64,000 nt of DNA from Linyphia triangularis (GCA_963978545.1 OZ021722.1:992001-1056000); one strand, 5' to 3'. Positions 45,172 through 56,790 are shown, counted from the stretch's first letter. Made by a program: numbers and translations. Notes: generated by a model not told the origin, from the letters alone.

Positions 45172-46060
45172 GTTATATAGGTGTTGTACAAACAATTATC
45201 AGTTGCTTTCTTGCAATATAGGTGTTGTGCCAAAGATTATCAATCGCTTGCTTGTTATACAAGGAGTTGTGCAAACGGTTATCAATTGCAGAAGCATTAT
45301 AGCTTGTTATAATAGGTGTTTTACAAACCAATTATCAATTGCTTTTGGGTTTTCTCTGCATCTAATTTGAGAAGTTGCCAATTGCTATTTTATCGCAATT
45401 GCGAAACGATGAGGATTACATGAAGTAGTCACGCGAGTGCACAATTAAGACCACTTTTTTTTTTTTAACGTTTGCAGCATCGCAAAAATAAAGAAATCTT
45501 GATTTTATGCGGATTACAGGAGATTAAGTGGAAGATTTTTTTCTCTACAAGCATTGCATACTATTCATACCTCTTTATACTTAAAGAGTGAATGACATGG
45601 ATGTACTGCTCCGTGAGCTACACTTGCAGCATCGTAGGAATAAAGTGTTGTAATTTTTACCGAGGATTTACCGCTTCAAATATATGCCACTTTGTGAGCT
45701 GCACTTGCAGTATCGTTGGAAAAAAAGTGTTAATTTTTACCTTGGGTTTACTGCTTCATACGCCACGTTTCACTTTGTGAGCTTTACAGGAGGTTAAGTG
45801 CAGTGCTTGCTCTTCTTACTTAATGACGTGAATGTACTGCAATATTCTAGGAGTAATATGTTTTAATTTTTACTGTGGATTTACTGCTTCATAAAGGCAC
45901 ATTTGTCGCATAGCAGGAATAGTCTTCACATTTCAAGCGAGGATCAAGTGGTTCATACGTTACACTTGCAGTATCGCGGGAATAAAGTGTTTAAATTTTT
46001 ACCGTGGATTTACCGCTCCATACGCCAAATTTGTCGCATCGCAGGAATACAGTCTTCAAG
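45172..46060. repeat. Two degenerate tandem arrays upstream of the exon candidate
   Basis: At 45172-45360 the motifs AGGTGTTGTACAAACAATTATCA and variants recur about every 55 bp. At 45595-46060 units of about 85-100 bp recur, with CACTTGCAG(T/C)ATCG, GAATAAAGTGTT, AATTTTTACC and GGATTTACCGCTTCATA blocks. Confidence 0.65.
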
Positions 46061-46127
46061 TGTGGATAGAGCAGCATTGAGCCTAAGCAATATTTAAAGG
46101 ATTCTTAATTTTCCCGATTCCTATCAG

Positions 46128-46331
46128 AGGCGTCACATTGCGTTTCACGATGAAGAGGCGTGGTGGCGGTGGCAGTGGAAACAACATTAGAAACAGTCCA
46201 TGGGATAAGCTCATGCAGAGGTTTTATCAGCACCAATCAAATGAAAGAACCAGGCAGCAGCAACAGCAGCAGAATCAACAACAACAACAACAACAGGCAA
46301 CCCAGCAAAACAATGTAGCGGGTTCGAACAG
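46128..46331 (+). CDS. Candidate coding exon of a host gene: basic Gly-rich then poly-Gln N-terminus (partial)
   Basis: A pyrimidine-rich tract ending TTCCTATCAG at 46127 makes a good acceptor, and CAG/GTAAGA at 46329-46337 a strong donor. Between them lies an ATG at 46150 with A at -3. From it 60 codons are read: MKRRGGGGSGNN, then SPWDKLMQRFYQHQSNERT, a poly-Gln tract broken by Asn, and NVAGSN, ending in phase 2. No domain, signal peptide or membrane segment is seen and I do not recognise the protein. Poly-Gln N-terminal exons are common in arthropod regulatory and signalling proteins, but no function is claimed. The frame is also open upstream to the acceptor, so translation might start earlier. 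Later exons are not seen in the window. Chance occurrence remains possible. Confidence 0.5.
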
Positions 46332-46524
46332 GTAAGAATATTTCATGCATTAGGCTCTTAATAATAACTATATATCTTTTTTCCCAATTTCATAGGACAT
46401 GCCACAAAATAGAGCACAAAAAAGGACATATTATGCTTTCAATCCCAGTTATTTTGCCTTTTGCCTGTATCTCTCTAGAAATAACACGATAAACGCATAC
46501 TGTCGAATCTATAACTTTAACATC
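46332..46524. other. Possible intron start, no other feature
   Basis: The sequence following the donor of the exon candidate is AT-rich. It begins GTAAGAATATTTC. Confidence 0.35.
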
Positions 46525-47045
46525 GAAATAATGTAACCCATAAAAACAAAGATTCTAATATAAATACTTTACATACATTGTCAAACATTATACTCATTAA
46601 CATAGCGTCATTTCTGTCGTCGGTGTGTGCTTGTTTTTAAAATTTTAAATGAGATGAAAATACCATCTCTATCGGCAAAATATGCAGAAAACTACGTTTC
46701 AATATTTATTTATTAAAAAATGAGTGTAAACTTATCCATTCATGTCCACATATTTTTTATTTATTCTGATTAAAACAATTTTGCCAACAGGAAAGAGTTT
46801 CAGCAATAATTGGTTAAGTAGGATTTATTATTATTATTCCAAAACGATTATAGAAACGTGAGTAAAAGTTACCTTTTAATGACAGTGACATCCTCCAAAA
46901 CTTGATAGATTGCATTGTCATCGACATAGAATCTATCTGCCAAGTTTCAACTCGATCAGAGGACGAAAAATGGGTTAATTAGGCTCCCACAGATTTGTCC
47001 GGCAGCCACACACACACAAACAAAATAGAAGTTAGTATAAATTAT
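46525..47045 (-). repeat. Interspersed repeat family D, full minus copy
   Basis: Block order as at 24121-25020 but without the TTAA element: AACCCATAAAAACAAAG, CGGCAAAATATGCAG, GATTAAAACAATTTTGCC, AGTGACATCCTCCAAAAC, CATCGACATAGAATC, AGATTTGTCCGGCAGCCACA. It serves as the empty-site reference for the insertion at 24283. Confidence 0.75.
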
Positions 47046-47681
47046 TTAAAAATGGTATAATTTATATTTGGAGGTAATTTTAATAATATATTAAAAAAAA
47101 AAGTTGCATGGAATCCAGCCGTACAATTGAAAACCTATAGCAAAATCATTGTTTTTATAAGTTAATTTTTTTATTTTTAATTTATAAATAAAAAAATGGA
47201 AAAACTTTCAACTCCACTGCGAATTCTGTGCCAAAGGATTGTTTGCTTATAACCAATGCTAAGTTACGGCAATCTTGAGATGCAACTCTCTTGCTAGCAA
47301 AAATAACAGCGGTTACCATTTGTTGGCAATAATCGTCCTGGATCAGAATCTGCACCGGATTTAGAAGTCCAGTCAAACCCATTCGTAAACTTTGCATTGC
47401 TCATTAACGCTTGCTTTCCCGCGATTTGGAAAATATTTCTTTAGAAAGAATATGGTGAATGGTTGTTTTGCATGTATTGCATTTAATATCTAAGATCAAA
47501 TAGAAAATAATGAGTTTGGTTGCTACTAAACGCAAATGTAGCGGTTGGTCATAATTGATTTGCACCCGATTGAACACACCTTCAAAAATCATATTTTCAT
47601 CAAAACAGGAAAATGATATGCGAATTCTATTGGATCACGTTTCCCCCACTATATATATAAAAATAGATTTAAATAAGACTT
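47046..47681. other. No gene recognised
   Basis: Short minus frames at 47182-47397 and 47404-47592 have no recognisable domain. AT-rich. Confidence 0.45.
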
Positions 47682-47685
47682 TAAG

Positions 47686-48389
47686 GGTTGTCGGAGTTTA
47701 AGAACGGCAAAAAATCAATTGAGATTAATATTGTAACAAAAACTACAAACAATTTTGAATCCGACGGTGCAAAATGTTTTAATCCAGCAAAATTAGAAAT
47801 ATTTTTTTGTATCAATTTGTACGATCCTTTTCAACTTTAACGGCCCATATCTCCAAACAGCAATTTTTAGATATAAGGAACATTTACTCAAAAGCTATTA
47901 ATGATAAATGATTTAACATAGATTTTTACTAATATCTTACACAATTTTAGTGTAGCACTTTAAAATATTTTGTTTAGTTTCTCGAAAATAATAATAATAA
48001 GAGGCGATATTCTATAGAATTTTCAAAAAATTATAATTTTGAGTGGCAATAAAAGCATAAAATCTTTAATTATAAATTATTAGAATATAATACTCTCAAA
48101 TTGTGTTATATATTGATAAGAATAGGTGTTAAAAATTTTAGGCATTTATCTTAAATAGTTCTTGAGTAAATGTTCCTTTCGTTTCCAAAACTGATGTTTG
48201 GAGGCCATTACAGTTGAAAACGAAAATACAAATTAATGTACAACACTTTTTTTAAAAAAATATATGAAAAAATCTATCAAAATTAGCGAGATAAAAACAT
48301 TTGCACCGTCGGATTCAGACTTGTTTGTAGTTATTTATACAATGTTAATTTCAGAATTTAGTTTTTGACGTTCTTAAACTCCAACCCCC
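47686..48389. mobile_element. TTAA-bounded element with about 100-bp inverted ends
   Basis: TTAA lies at 47682-47685 and 48390-48393. The inverted ends share GGAGTTTAAGAACG, ACTACAAACAA and GAATCCGACGGTGCAAA. The interior is AT-rich and non-coding, with an additional inverted GGAACATTTACTCAA pair (47878 and 48160). piggyBac-like by TSD; the ends differ from those at 9164 and 24283. Confidence 0.8.
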
Positions 48390-48409
48390 TTAATTTAAGG
48401 CAGATGATC

Positions 48410-48920
48410 CTTATTGAATATTTTATATTAACTTTGATTTTGTCTGTGTGGGTGGCTGTGTGTGTCGGGCAAATCTGTGAAGGCCTAATTAACACTCTTG
48501 CCTTCATCCAATTGATCTGAAACTTGGCAGATATATTCGAAGTCGATGATAATGCATTCTATCAAATTTTGGTGGCTGTCACTGTCACTGAAAGGTTACT
48601 TTTACGAAATTCTAATGAACCAACTTGCCGTCATCCAATCGCGTTGAAATAGCATTTAACCGACCACTGAAGAAACTCTTTCCTGTTGTCGAAAATGGGT
48701 TTGATAAATAATAAACTTGTTTTATTTAGAATAAATTCTCATTCATTTTTAATAAAGACATATCGATACGTTGTTTTCCGCATTTAAAAATGAGATGCAA
48801 GCACCAAGCACACGCTGGTAACAGAATCGATGTTATGACAATGAATATAAAATTTTGGCAATGCCTATGAAGGATTTATATTAGAGACTTTTCTTTAATG
48901 GGTTATATTATTTTAAAGTA
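48410..48920 (+). repeat. Interspersed repeat family D, plus copy
   Basis: TTGTCTGTGTGGGTGGCTGTG, CGGGCAAATCTGTGAAGGCC, CTTGGCAGATATATTCG, CAAATTTTGGTGGCTGTCAC, CAACTTGCCGTCATCCAATC and a terminal GGGTTATATTATTTT are all in family order. Confidence 0.75.
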
Positions 48921-49249
48921 CACACCTTATTTAAAATCCCTCTCCATTCGAAGAAGCGATTTCGAAAACGACACCTGGCGCACGAAATCCGTTCTCTATT
49001 CAGCTCCCGAAGTAGTAGACGATTCCTGACACGTCCCGCTCCCTAATGATCCTCTATTGCATCCTCCGCACTTACCATTCAAAGAGAGGATGCGGCGCAA
49101 ACGAGAAATAAATTACACGGCCTTAACAAAATAAGCGACTGCTTAACTTGGGATCGAAACACATCCTAGAATTAAGTGGAGAAAAATTTGGCCCGCAAAG
49201 AATTTGTACTTTGGGGATAAAATGTGAAATTACTCAAATGGTTTATAAG
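48921..49249. other. No gene; shares a block with 51180-51300
   Basis: ACAAAATAAGCGACTGCTT, AATTTGGCCCGCAAAGAATT and GGGATAAAATG recur in order at 51187-51290, so this is another low-copy repeat. No coding frame is supported. Confidence 0.5.
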
Positions 49250-49262
49250 AGGAAGTCCTATA

Positions 49263-49487
49263 AAAAACTCCAACTTAACTTGGCATCACTAGACGGTAGA
49301 TCGTCACAGTGCTCATAGGTATTTAATCCATTTTGGCGGCGCATAATGCTCGCCAAACCACAACCCTGTAGAGAACAAAAGGCGTTTGGCGAGAATTATA
49401 TCTTCACTCCACTATGAAATGGATTAATTACCCATGAGCACGGTGAAGATCTATCGTCTAGTGATGTCTTGTTAAGTTGAAGTTTAG
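49263..49487. mobile_element. MITE2 copy 1 (225 bp), TATA-flanked
   Basis: Inverted ends about 65 bp long share CAACTTAAC, CATCACTAGACG, TAGATC(G/T)TCAC and GTGCTCAT. TATA lies on both sides (49259-49262 and 49488-49491), so the TSD is TA or TATA. The centre has an inverted CGCCAAAC/GTTTGGCG pair around ACCCTGTAGAGAACAAAAGG. The second copy is at 56535. Confidence 0.88.
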
Positions 49488-49800
49488 TATAGTAAGGATC
49501 ATTCCCTATACTCGCTATGTTACAATCTAATATCAACTACTTTGTATACCCACCTTGACATTTGGTACAAAAAAGATAACTTAATGAAATAACATAAATT
49601 GTTTTCATTTAATGCCTATCTATTGTAAATGAAAATTCATATAGCAAAATACAAAACCAGGTGGCGCCACTGCATTGACGTAAGGATTTGAAATATAAAA
49701 TAAAGTATATTGGACGCTATTTTTCCGAGTTTTTGATTTATGTAATTTCATTAAGTGAATATTTTCGTACCAAATATCAAGGTAGTTTCTAATAGTTCGA

Positions 49801-50442
49801 GAGGCGATTGCAATTTTTGGACCTCATCGAACATCATTCAGAATTTTTTATAGAAAATGGCGAAAATTGAGTAGATTACGAATCCACTGGTCTGCCGTGG
49901 TAAAAATGGCCGGAACTGGTCCAAAATCGACTTGGAATGAGTTGAACTAAAATCCGTTTGCCAAATATCTCATAACTTGCCAAAAAGAGAACAACCTTTT
50001 TCGTCTGGCAACACACTGTATTTTGATTTTCAATGAAAAAAAGCGCAAACGATTTCTGATCTCTGGCTCGGTAAAACTTGTATCTTTTAAAAGTAAGCCA
50101 AATTGGCGACATCAGTTACGTCATCAGTGACGTAATGTTTATTGCCAACTTGGCTCCCTTTTAATAGATGCAAGTAGACCGTCGCCAGATATCTGAATCG
50201 TCTGCAACCTTCTTAATTGATAATTTAAGAGTGAGGGTTACCAAATAAAAAAAAATGCTCATTATTTGGCAAATTATGGCTCATTTGGCAATTGGATTTA
50301 GTTCAACTTATTAAAACTCGATTTTTGACCAGTTTCGGCCATTTTTGCCACGGCAGACCAGGGGATTCGTAATCTTTTCTCCAATTTCTATAAAAAATTC
50401 AGAATGATGTTCGATGGGGTCCCAAAAATTGCAGTCGCCTCT
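49801..50442. mobile_element. MITE3, about 640 bp with about 150-bp inverted ends
   Basis: The ends share GAGAGGCGA(T/C)TGCAATTTTTGG, CATCGAACATCATTC, GAATTTTTTATAGAAA, GTCTGCCGTGG and AGTTGAACTAA. The 490-bp centre is AT-rich and includes ACGTCATCAGTGACGTAAT. TSD is not clear. A decayed right arm occurs at 51340-51510. Confidence 0.8.
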
Positions 50443-50503
50443 CAGTCTATAAATGGGCTACAAGTTTGTAGAATAGAGAATGATCCTCCTTGAGACTTCC
50501 TCT

Positions 50504-51827
50504 TAAGGTATACATTAGGAATCTCGAAATTTGACTCAAGTCTGCGTTTTTGTTTTTTGATACCATTTTCTTACTGAGACTCAAAGTACTCTTTTTAATT
50601 ACAGTAGGTTTTGTGAACCTGTTTTGTATCACGTTCATTAGTGTAGTAAACTGTAAACGCGTTTTCTGAAGAATGACATTTTGGTGTTATGTGACTTTAC
50701 GCCAACGGTCATAACTTCACAATGAATTATCCGATTTACAAATTTCTAATTTTGTTTTGTCGACAATAGTTGTGAATGGGTATTCTATGGAGCATCTAAT
50801 GTTATATTGTTATGAACACATTTTTTCTACATATTTTAATCTTAATTTTTTGTTAAAAACTATGTATTTTTTTAAACTTTTTATTTAAAAACTTATAATT
50901 AAATAAATATTGAAGCCAAATTCAAAATTCTCCATAGGAACATGCGTCACTATAATATTTTTTATTTGCATTAAAAATGTTACCTCTAAGATAACTACAA
51001 GTTTATTTATGTATGTTCTAATAATGTCCTAATTAGTCATTTTAATTTCAATTAGCTGATTAAAAAATTGACGGAAAAAGAAAGTTTATACATAAAAATG
51101 CATTATTTTTAATTCTGATATACTTCCAAAAAGTTTGAAATTATAACCTAAAAATAAAAGGAAATCATCCCAATTGTATGTGTATACAAAATAAGCGATT
51201 GCTTGCGATCGAATTCAGAATCAAGTGGAAACAATTTGGCCTACAAAGAATTTGAACCGTAAGGGATAAAGTCTAGAAACACTCAAATAGGTTTTAAATG
51301 GGATAGAATTGTGAAATATTATTGTCACTAATGATTCAACTCGTCTAACGTTTAGTTCAACTTGTTCAAAGTTGAGTCATAAATAGTGTCGGCCATTTTT
51401 GCCATGGCAGACCAGTGAGTTCATGATCTATTAACATTTCTCTACATTCTATAACAAAAATTCAGAATGACGTCTGACTTAACTAGCAGTCACCGTTAGG
51501 TCTACATTAACCACATGAAAATAGTTTAACTACTTAGAGTTGATTGGTTTCGCATGGGATCTGGTTGGTTATAACAATCTAAACGGTGCTTACCAGAAGA
51601 GAACTTATTGATAATGAATGAGTATATGGTTCCCCACGTTTTGTCTCCTGGTGAACATTTTCCTGGATTTTCTTCTATTAGAGACTTAAATGCGAGACAA
51701 TTCTTACTCGATGACTTTAAGAAAAGCATTCCCGTGGAATTGCAATTACTATTAGTAATTAAGGAGTAGCTATCGTGGCATAATATTATTTCTTTTATTT
51801 CCCTAGAAAATTATTACTTTTAAGATT
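50504..51827. other. No gene; contains a MITE3 fragment at 51340-51510
   Basis: AT-rich. The MITE3 fragment (TTTTTGCCATGGCAGACCAG, AAAAATTCAGAATGACGTC) is recognisable. The block 51187-51290 repeats 49125-49235. Minus frames at 50447-50638 and 51526-51729 have no recognisable domain. Confidence 0.5.
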
Positions 51828-52184
51828 AAGTCCCTAAACTCGCTGCGTTAATATCGTCTAGCCCAGTGCATTTAGAAACTACTTTGAAGAAAACCTCCTT
51901 GACATTTGGTGAATAAGTACGAAAAAGATCACTTTTTATGAAATGACAGAAATTGATTTCATTTAAAGTCAATCTATTATAAATGAAAATAGCAAAAGAC
52001 TATAGCAGAAGGAGCGGACGTAAGGATTTCTTGTATGAAATAGATTAGACCCTATTTTCGAGATTTTGATTTATGTCATTTAATGAAGTGATTATTTTCG
52101 TACCTACTCACCAAATGTCACCGTTTTGTACAAAGTAGTTTCTAAATGAACTGGACTAGAAGATCGCAGCGAGGATTTCCTCTC
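51828..52184. mobile_element. MITE1 copy f (full, diverged)
   Basis: Left arm CCCTAAACTCGCTGCG, GTGCATTTAGAAACTACTTT; right arm TTTCGTACCTACTCACC, AGTAGTTTCTAAATGAACTG, CGAGGATTTCCTC. The arms are inverted copies about a GGAGCGGACGTAAGG centre. Confidence 0.72.
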
Positions 52185-53510
52185 TATAATTTTCCCTTTC
52201 TGTTAAAAGTAAATACAATTTTATTTGTGGTATGAAATCATTTTCAAAGCGTAAAAGAAAAAACATTCTAATCTGCATAAAGCAGTTCTTTAAAAAAAAA
52301 AAAAATGAAGACATGGGTTTTAAATAAATGGTTTTCGAAAAAATTCTGCATTAAAATATCAAGCTCGCTTAGTGACTTTAAAAAGTGCGTGATCCTTTGA
52401 CATTTGGAGTCATTTTATGTTTTCCAAAAGAAAAGCTTCTTGCTGAAATCGAAAAACGGTTAAGTATCGTTTGCATAGAATGAAAGTAGAAGTGTGTTTC
52501 AATGACATTTAACCGACATTTTTGAAAGCTTCTCTTGTTAAGAATATTTTGTGGTTTATTGTCGAAAGGAAGGTATTTGGCGAAATATCGAACTTCTAAA
52601 ATAGTAGCTTTAAAACCTCGATTGGAGGTTTTATTCTGCAAGTTTATTTTCTTCAAGATTTCTCAATTTAAATTAAATGATGTCTTCTTCTACATGACTA
52701 ATAAAATAAAAAGATGGAATAATCTTTTTATTGTAACTTTTTATGGTACTATGGTTTAATCCATGTCACAATAACAAAATTTCAACTGCATTAAATTCAA
52801 TTTTTCTGTTACATAGTTGATACAGTTTTATTTATTTTTTTAATTTTCAAAATTAATAAATATTTTAACTTTTAAGATGTTTTAAAATTATTCTTTTCCT
52901 GAAAAGAAACTAATTTTATTTTATTTACATACTATGTGGCTCAAAAAAAAAAAAAAATAAAAAAAAAATTAAAATTAAATATTATTCAAAATGGTCTAAA
53001 TTTTTTTAAATATCTCAGCAAATGTCCATGGTTTAGAAATCGAAGTCGTAGCACAATTAAAAGTATTCTAATAATCTTTTAAACATTTTTGAGTATTGTG
53101 ATACTCTATTTTCACAAGAAATACAGAACGTTTTGCAACAATATTAAAAACTTTTTTTTTTCTACTCTAGAACTAAAAATTTTCCACAAATTTGTGGAAT
53201 ACAAAGATAATCCAATGCCTCGTAACTTATTTACGTAATTTAAATCCACTTTATTGAACAGAAAGTTTTTTAAAATGATATTCTATCTCTAAAAACTTTC
53301 TGAATGAAAAACACACTACAAAGTTTCAGAACACATTTGTTCAGGGACCAGAAATGTGTTGTACAAATGTAAAGTATTGTCACCACAATTTTTCTTAATA
53401 AAGTTAAAAACCTTCTTGTACAAGTTTTATCAGAGACGTAATTTTTAATTGACGTCAAACGATATGGATGAAAATGGATTAATCGATTCTGAAGAGAAAT
53501 ACATTTTTAA
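52185..53510. other. No gene recognised
   Basis: AT-rich. Overlapping frames at 52378-52656 and 52535-52759 and a minus frame at 53270-53458 show no domain. Confidence 0.5.
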
Positions 53511-53876
53511 ATCTTTTATATTAACTTCGATTGAGTTTGTTTGTGTTTGGTTGTTTTGCGGGCAAATCTAATTAAGCCAAATTTACCCGCTTGCCGTCAT
53601 CTGATCGGGTTAAAACTTGGTCGAAGACAATGCATTCTATCAAGTTTTGGGAGTTGTCACTGTCACTAAATGGTCGCTTTTACATAAAATTATATACTAT
53701 AAAATTTTGGAATATTAATAAATCTCATTTAACCGGTCATTGTTGAAATTCTTTCCTGTTAGCAAAATTATTATAATAAGTAAAAGATATCTGGACCGGA
53801 GTGCCTACATTCTCTTTCATTTTTAATCGATAAATTTTGAAACATAGTTTGAAGCATATTTTACTTATAGAGATGT

Positions 53877-55392
53877 TACTCCCTTCCAAAAGTTAAGCAC
53901 GGAGAGGAAAATTTCCGTGAGCCAATCTGAATTAAAGAAGCTGAAATTTGCTGCAAAGGTAGAAGGAAGTATGCAAATATGTTAGGTAATAGCCAATCAC
54001 GGTTTCGCTTCGAGAAATATGTAAAACAGGCAGTCGTATAAGAATAAGCCGGTATTGTGAATGGTTACAGGAGTTGCATGCAAGTACTGATGAAAGGTTT
54101 TTAGAACATTCGTACGATTTGTTTTCAAGCTAGACGTGTTTTCTATGGCTTCCAGAAGAAGAATGAAGATTTTGAGCGCTGGTGGACTGTCGGACGCCTT
54201 GAATCAGGACAGTCTATCACAGATGTTGATCTTTTTCTTCGGCGTTCATCATTCCGTCATTTCACGATTATGGAAACAATTCCAAACTAGCCAAACAGAT
54301 GTCCGAAGAAGATCTGTAGCCGGTCGTCCAAGGTTTACGCCCCGCGGAAGATCGATATATTGCTGTTGTAGCGAAGCGGAATCGAAGATCGCCCTCCACA
54401 CGTGTGACATCTATAGTTGCAGTGGCCATTGATAAGACGATGTCTCACACAACTGGTGCAACGAAGGCCACACATGAATGGTCTGTACGCCCGGGTACCA
54501 CGAGTTTGTGTTCCTTTATCCGTCCAATCCAAATTGGCACAATTAAAGTGATGCCGCCAGCATGTGTATTGGACTGTGTCTGATTGGGACAATGTTATAG
54601 TCACAGATGAGTCTAGATTTTTCCCTACAACCCGATGATAAGCGTGTAAGGAGGGAACAAGGCACACGCAATTGGCCCCAGAACATCACGTATTCCGTGG
54701 TTGAAGCATCATGGTCTGGGCAGGGATTTCATTGGGATATCGCACCAACCTGCACATATTCAAGCGAGGTTCTGAGACTGCTGTACGGTATCGAGCTGAA
54801 GTCTTTAGACTCCATTGTGAAACTGTACCCTGCAGCAGCTGGGCCCTTCTTTCGTTTCGGTTGGACGATAATGTGCGTCCTCATAGAGCTGCCATCATTG
54901 TCAACTTTCTGAAGAGTGAAAGGATATCGCTTATGGAGTGGCCGGCTTACCCGTCTGACCTTAATCTAATCGAAAATATTTGGGATGCCCTCGACCGTTC
55001 TCTATGATGTAGAAGTTTCCCCATCTCCAGTAACTCTTAGAGATTTAGAAACTGCCCTACAGGAGGAATGGCGATTACTGCGAGGGATGATCACCTCGTA
55101 AACAAGCATAATCACAACACTTTTAGTATGCAGGTGAAGAGTGCTCACGTACCCGGTGAATGTCGGTTTTTGTTGTTTGTTTTCAATTTAAACATCATTT
55201 TGTCAATGACGCAAATATGAAGTCATCTTATAATTTATGAAAATTCAATATTTTTTTCTATAATTCTTTGTTTTGTTTCGTGAATAAATATAGAGCTACT
55301 TACATGCAGCATTTCGTGTCAATCAAAGCAGTACTTGTCATTTTTTTTTTTTTGCATTTTAACGTTGCGTGCTTATCTTTTGGAAGAGAGTG
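53877..55392 (+). mobile_element. Tc1-like DNA transposon, about 1.5 kb, inactive
   Basis: Inverted ends of about 27 bp (CTCCCTTCCAAAAGTTAAGC at left, complement of GCTTATCTTTTGGAAGAGAG at right) enclose a broken Tc1 transposase. A TA lies at the right junction (55393-55394); the left junction has mutated. The length is typical of Tc1. Confidence 0.88.
54136..55100 (+). pseudogene. Tc1-family transposase, frameshifted
   Basis: Fragments in three frames give a DD34E transposase. The N-terminal helix-turn-helix region has HHSVISRLWKQFQTSQTDV and AGRPR. Next comes the first catalytic Asp in TDESRFF (54606), then QPDDKRV, REQGTRNWPQNI and VWAGISLGYRTNLHIFKRGS. The second Asp is in LDDNVRPHRA (54867), followed by WPAYPSDLNLIENIWDAL with Glu at 54972, exactly 34 residues after the second Asp. 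At least three frameshifts, near 54190, 54350-54480 and 54615, and a stop after DRSL near 55006 prevent translation. Confidence 0.9.
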
Positions 55393-55719
55393 TATTTAAA
55401 ATTAGATGCAAACACCAAGCACACGCTGACAACAGTATTGGTGCTGTATTTAATTAATACGTTATAATATGTTTGTAAAATTGGCTTTGCTTATAGAGGA
55501 TTTATATAAAAAAAAATTGTTTTTATAAGTGATTATATTTAGATGTGATAAAGCTCGGCGAATGAATGATATTAATAACCATGGGATATGATGATATTGT
55601 GACGGTCTTTTTCAAAGGAATGATTTGGAGTATCGCAATTTCCAACTCATATAGCTGAAAAATTATCCCACGTGCTCCAAAATTGTGCGCAGAAATCTAT
55701 CGCGAATTCGATTAAGAAT

Positions 55720-55896
55720 AGGTTGGTTGGTTGTTTTCAGATTATCTGGCGCCGTCAGCAACAGCTATAATGCGCCGAAACATTCGTCATTAGACAAGCC
55801 AACATACATTTACAAACACCCATGCCTAACACGGGACTCGGAACCCACAACCTCGCGGTCTAGAAGCTAGCACGCTAACCACTATACCGTTTGGTC
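55720..55896 (-). mobile_element. tRNA-derived SINE, copy 3
   Basis: Same family as 22446 and 31732, with an 11-bp TSD, CGATTAAGAAT, at 55709-55719 and 55897-55907. It has a one-base insertion in the B box and a small deletion in the body. The plus-strand end shows GGTTGGTTGGTTG, the CCAA tail. Confidence 0.9.
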
Positions 55897-55907
55897 CGAT
55901 TAAGAAT

Positions 55908-56530
55908 GTGTATAGGAGTTTTAAATAAATCTCTTTTCCCATTACATTCTTTGGCGGACATCGAGTAAACTATAAAGATTCTGATCAATCACACCCGGGG
56001 GAGTTGAAGCGAGATGAAACGTTCCAAATATTAAATTATCCATATTACTAACAACATAGACTAATGAAAATCTCCTCCAATGTTCTTGTGGGTTGTGTTA
56101 GTGGAAAAAATAGGACATCGAGTTTTCATTTAACATCTGTTACGACTAGGAAATGAATTGCGTTTCTTTTTTTTTTTGGCACATGTATAGAATTTCCTAC
56201 TTGGATTGATGGACTTAGATAATGTCAGAAAATATGACTTTTAAGTATGAGAAGACTGATTTAAAAGCTGTGATAAATTATATAGCAGCGCAATTGCTAA
56301 GATAATAATTTAAAATTCGGTACTGAAGTACAGGTATCCATTTACCCATGTGGCACAGTGGTATTAGTAATTGTCGCAAACATCTGGAGAGATTGACCAC
56401 TCCATAATAAATCTAGAGTCTCATTTCAAAATACACGATATTTTTTTTTAAAAATATCAAAATCATCAAAAATGTATTTTTACCATATAAAATTCGAGCA
56501 CGAGACATACGGGAAAGAACTTCTTCATGC
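55908..56530. other. No gene recognised
   Basis: AT-rich with a few poly-T runs. No supported feature. Confidence 0.5.
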
Positions 56531-56534
56531 TATA

Positions 56535-56761
56535 CTAAACTTCAACTTAACTTGACATCACTAGACGGTAGATCGTCACCGTGCTCATAAGCATTTAATC
56601 CATTTTGGCGGCGTGAAAGCATAATGTTCGCCAAACCACAACCCTGTAGAGAACAAAAGGTTTGGCGAGAATTATGTCTTCACTCCGCTAAATTGGATTA
56701 ATTGCCTATGAGCACGGTGAAGATCTATCGTCTAGTGATGTCAAGTTAAGTTGGAGTTTAG
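56535..56761. mobile_element. MITE2 copy 2 (227 bp), TATA-flanked
   Basis: It starts CTAAACTTCAACTTAACTTG and ends with its near-complement. TATA lies at 56531-56534 and 56762-56765. It is highly similar to 49263-49487 apart from short indels near the centre. Confidence 0.9.
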
Positions 56762-56790
56762 TATAGTGCAGAAAAGTTACTTTAAAGCGA

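Larger units (their letters stand above)
49250..50503. mobile_element. MITE1 copy e, containing two other MITEs
   Basis: The left end AGGAAGTCC at 49250, inner parts (GGATCATTCCCTATACTCGC at 49495, TGCATTGACGTAAGG at 49671, TTTTCGTACCAAATATCAAG) and right end GAGACTTCCTCTT at 50503 form one MITE1. It is interrupted after CCTATA by MITE2 (49263-49487) and within the right arm by MITE3 (49801-50442). Removing both restores the order seen at 41171-41517. Confidence 0.75.
53511..55540 (+). repeat. Family D copy, split by a Tc1 element
   Basis: The left part (53511-53876: TTAACTTCGATTGAGTTTG, CCGCTTGCCGTCATCTGATC, CAAGTTTTGGGAGTTGTCAC) and right part (55393-55540: GATGCAAACACCAAGCACAC, TTGGCTTTGCTTATAGAGG) join to give the same order as 48410-48920. 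Confidence 0.75.
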
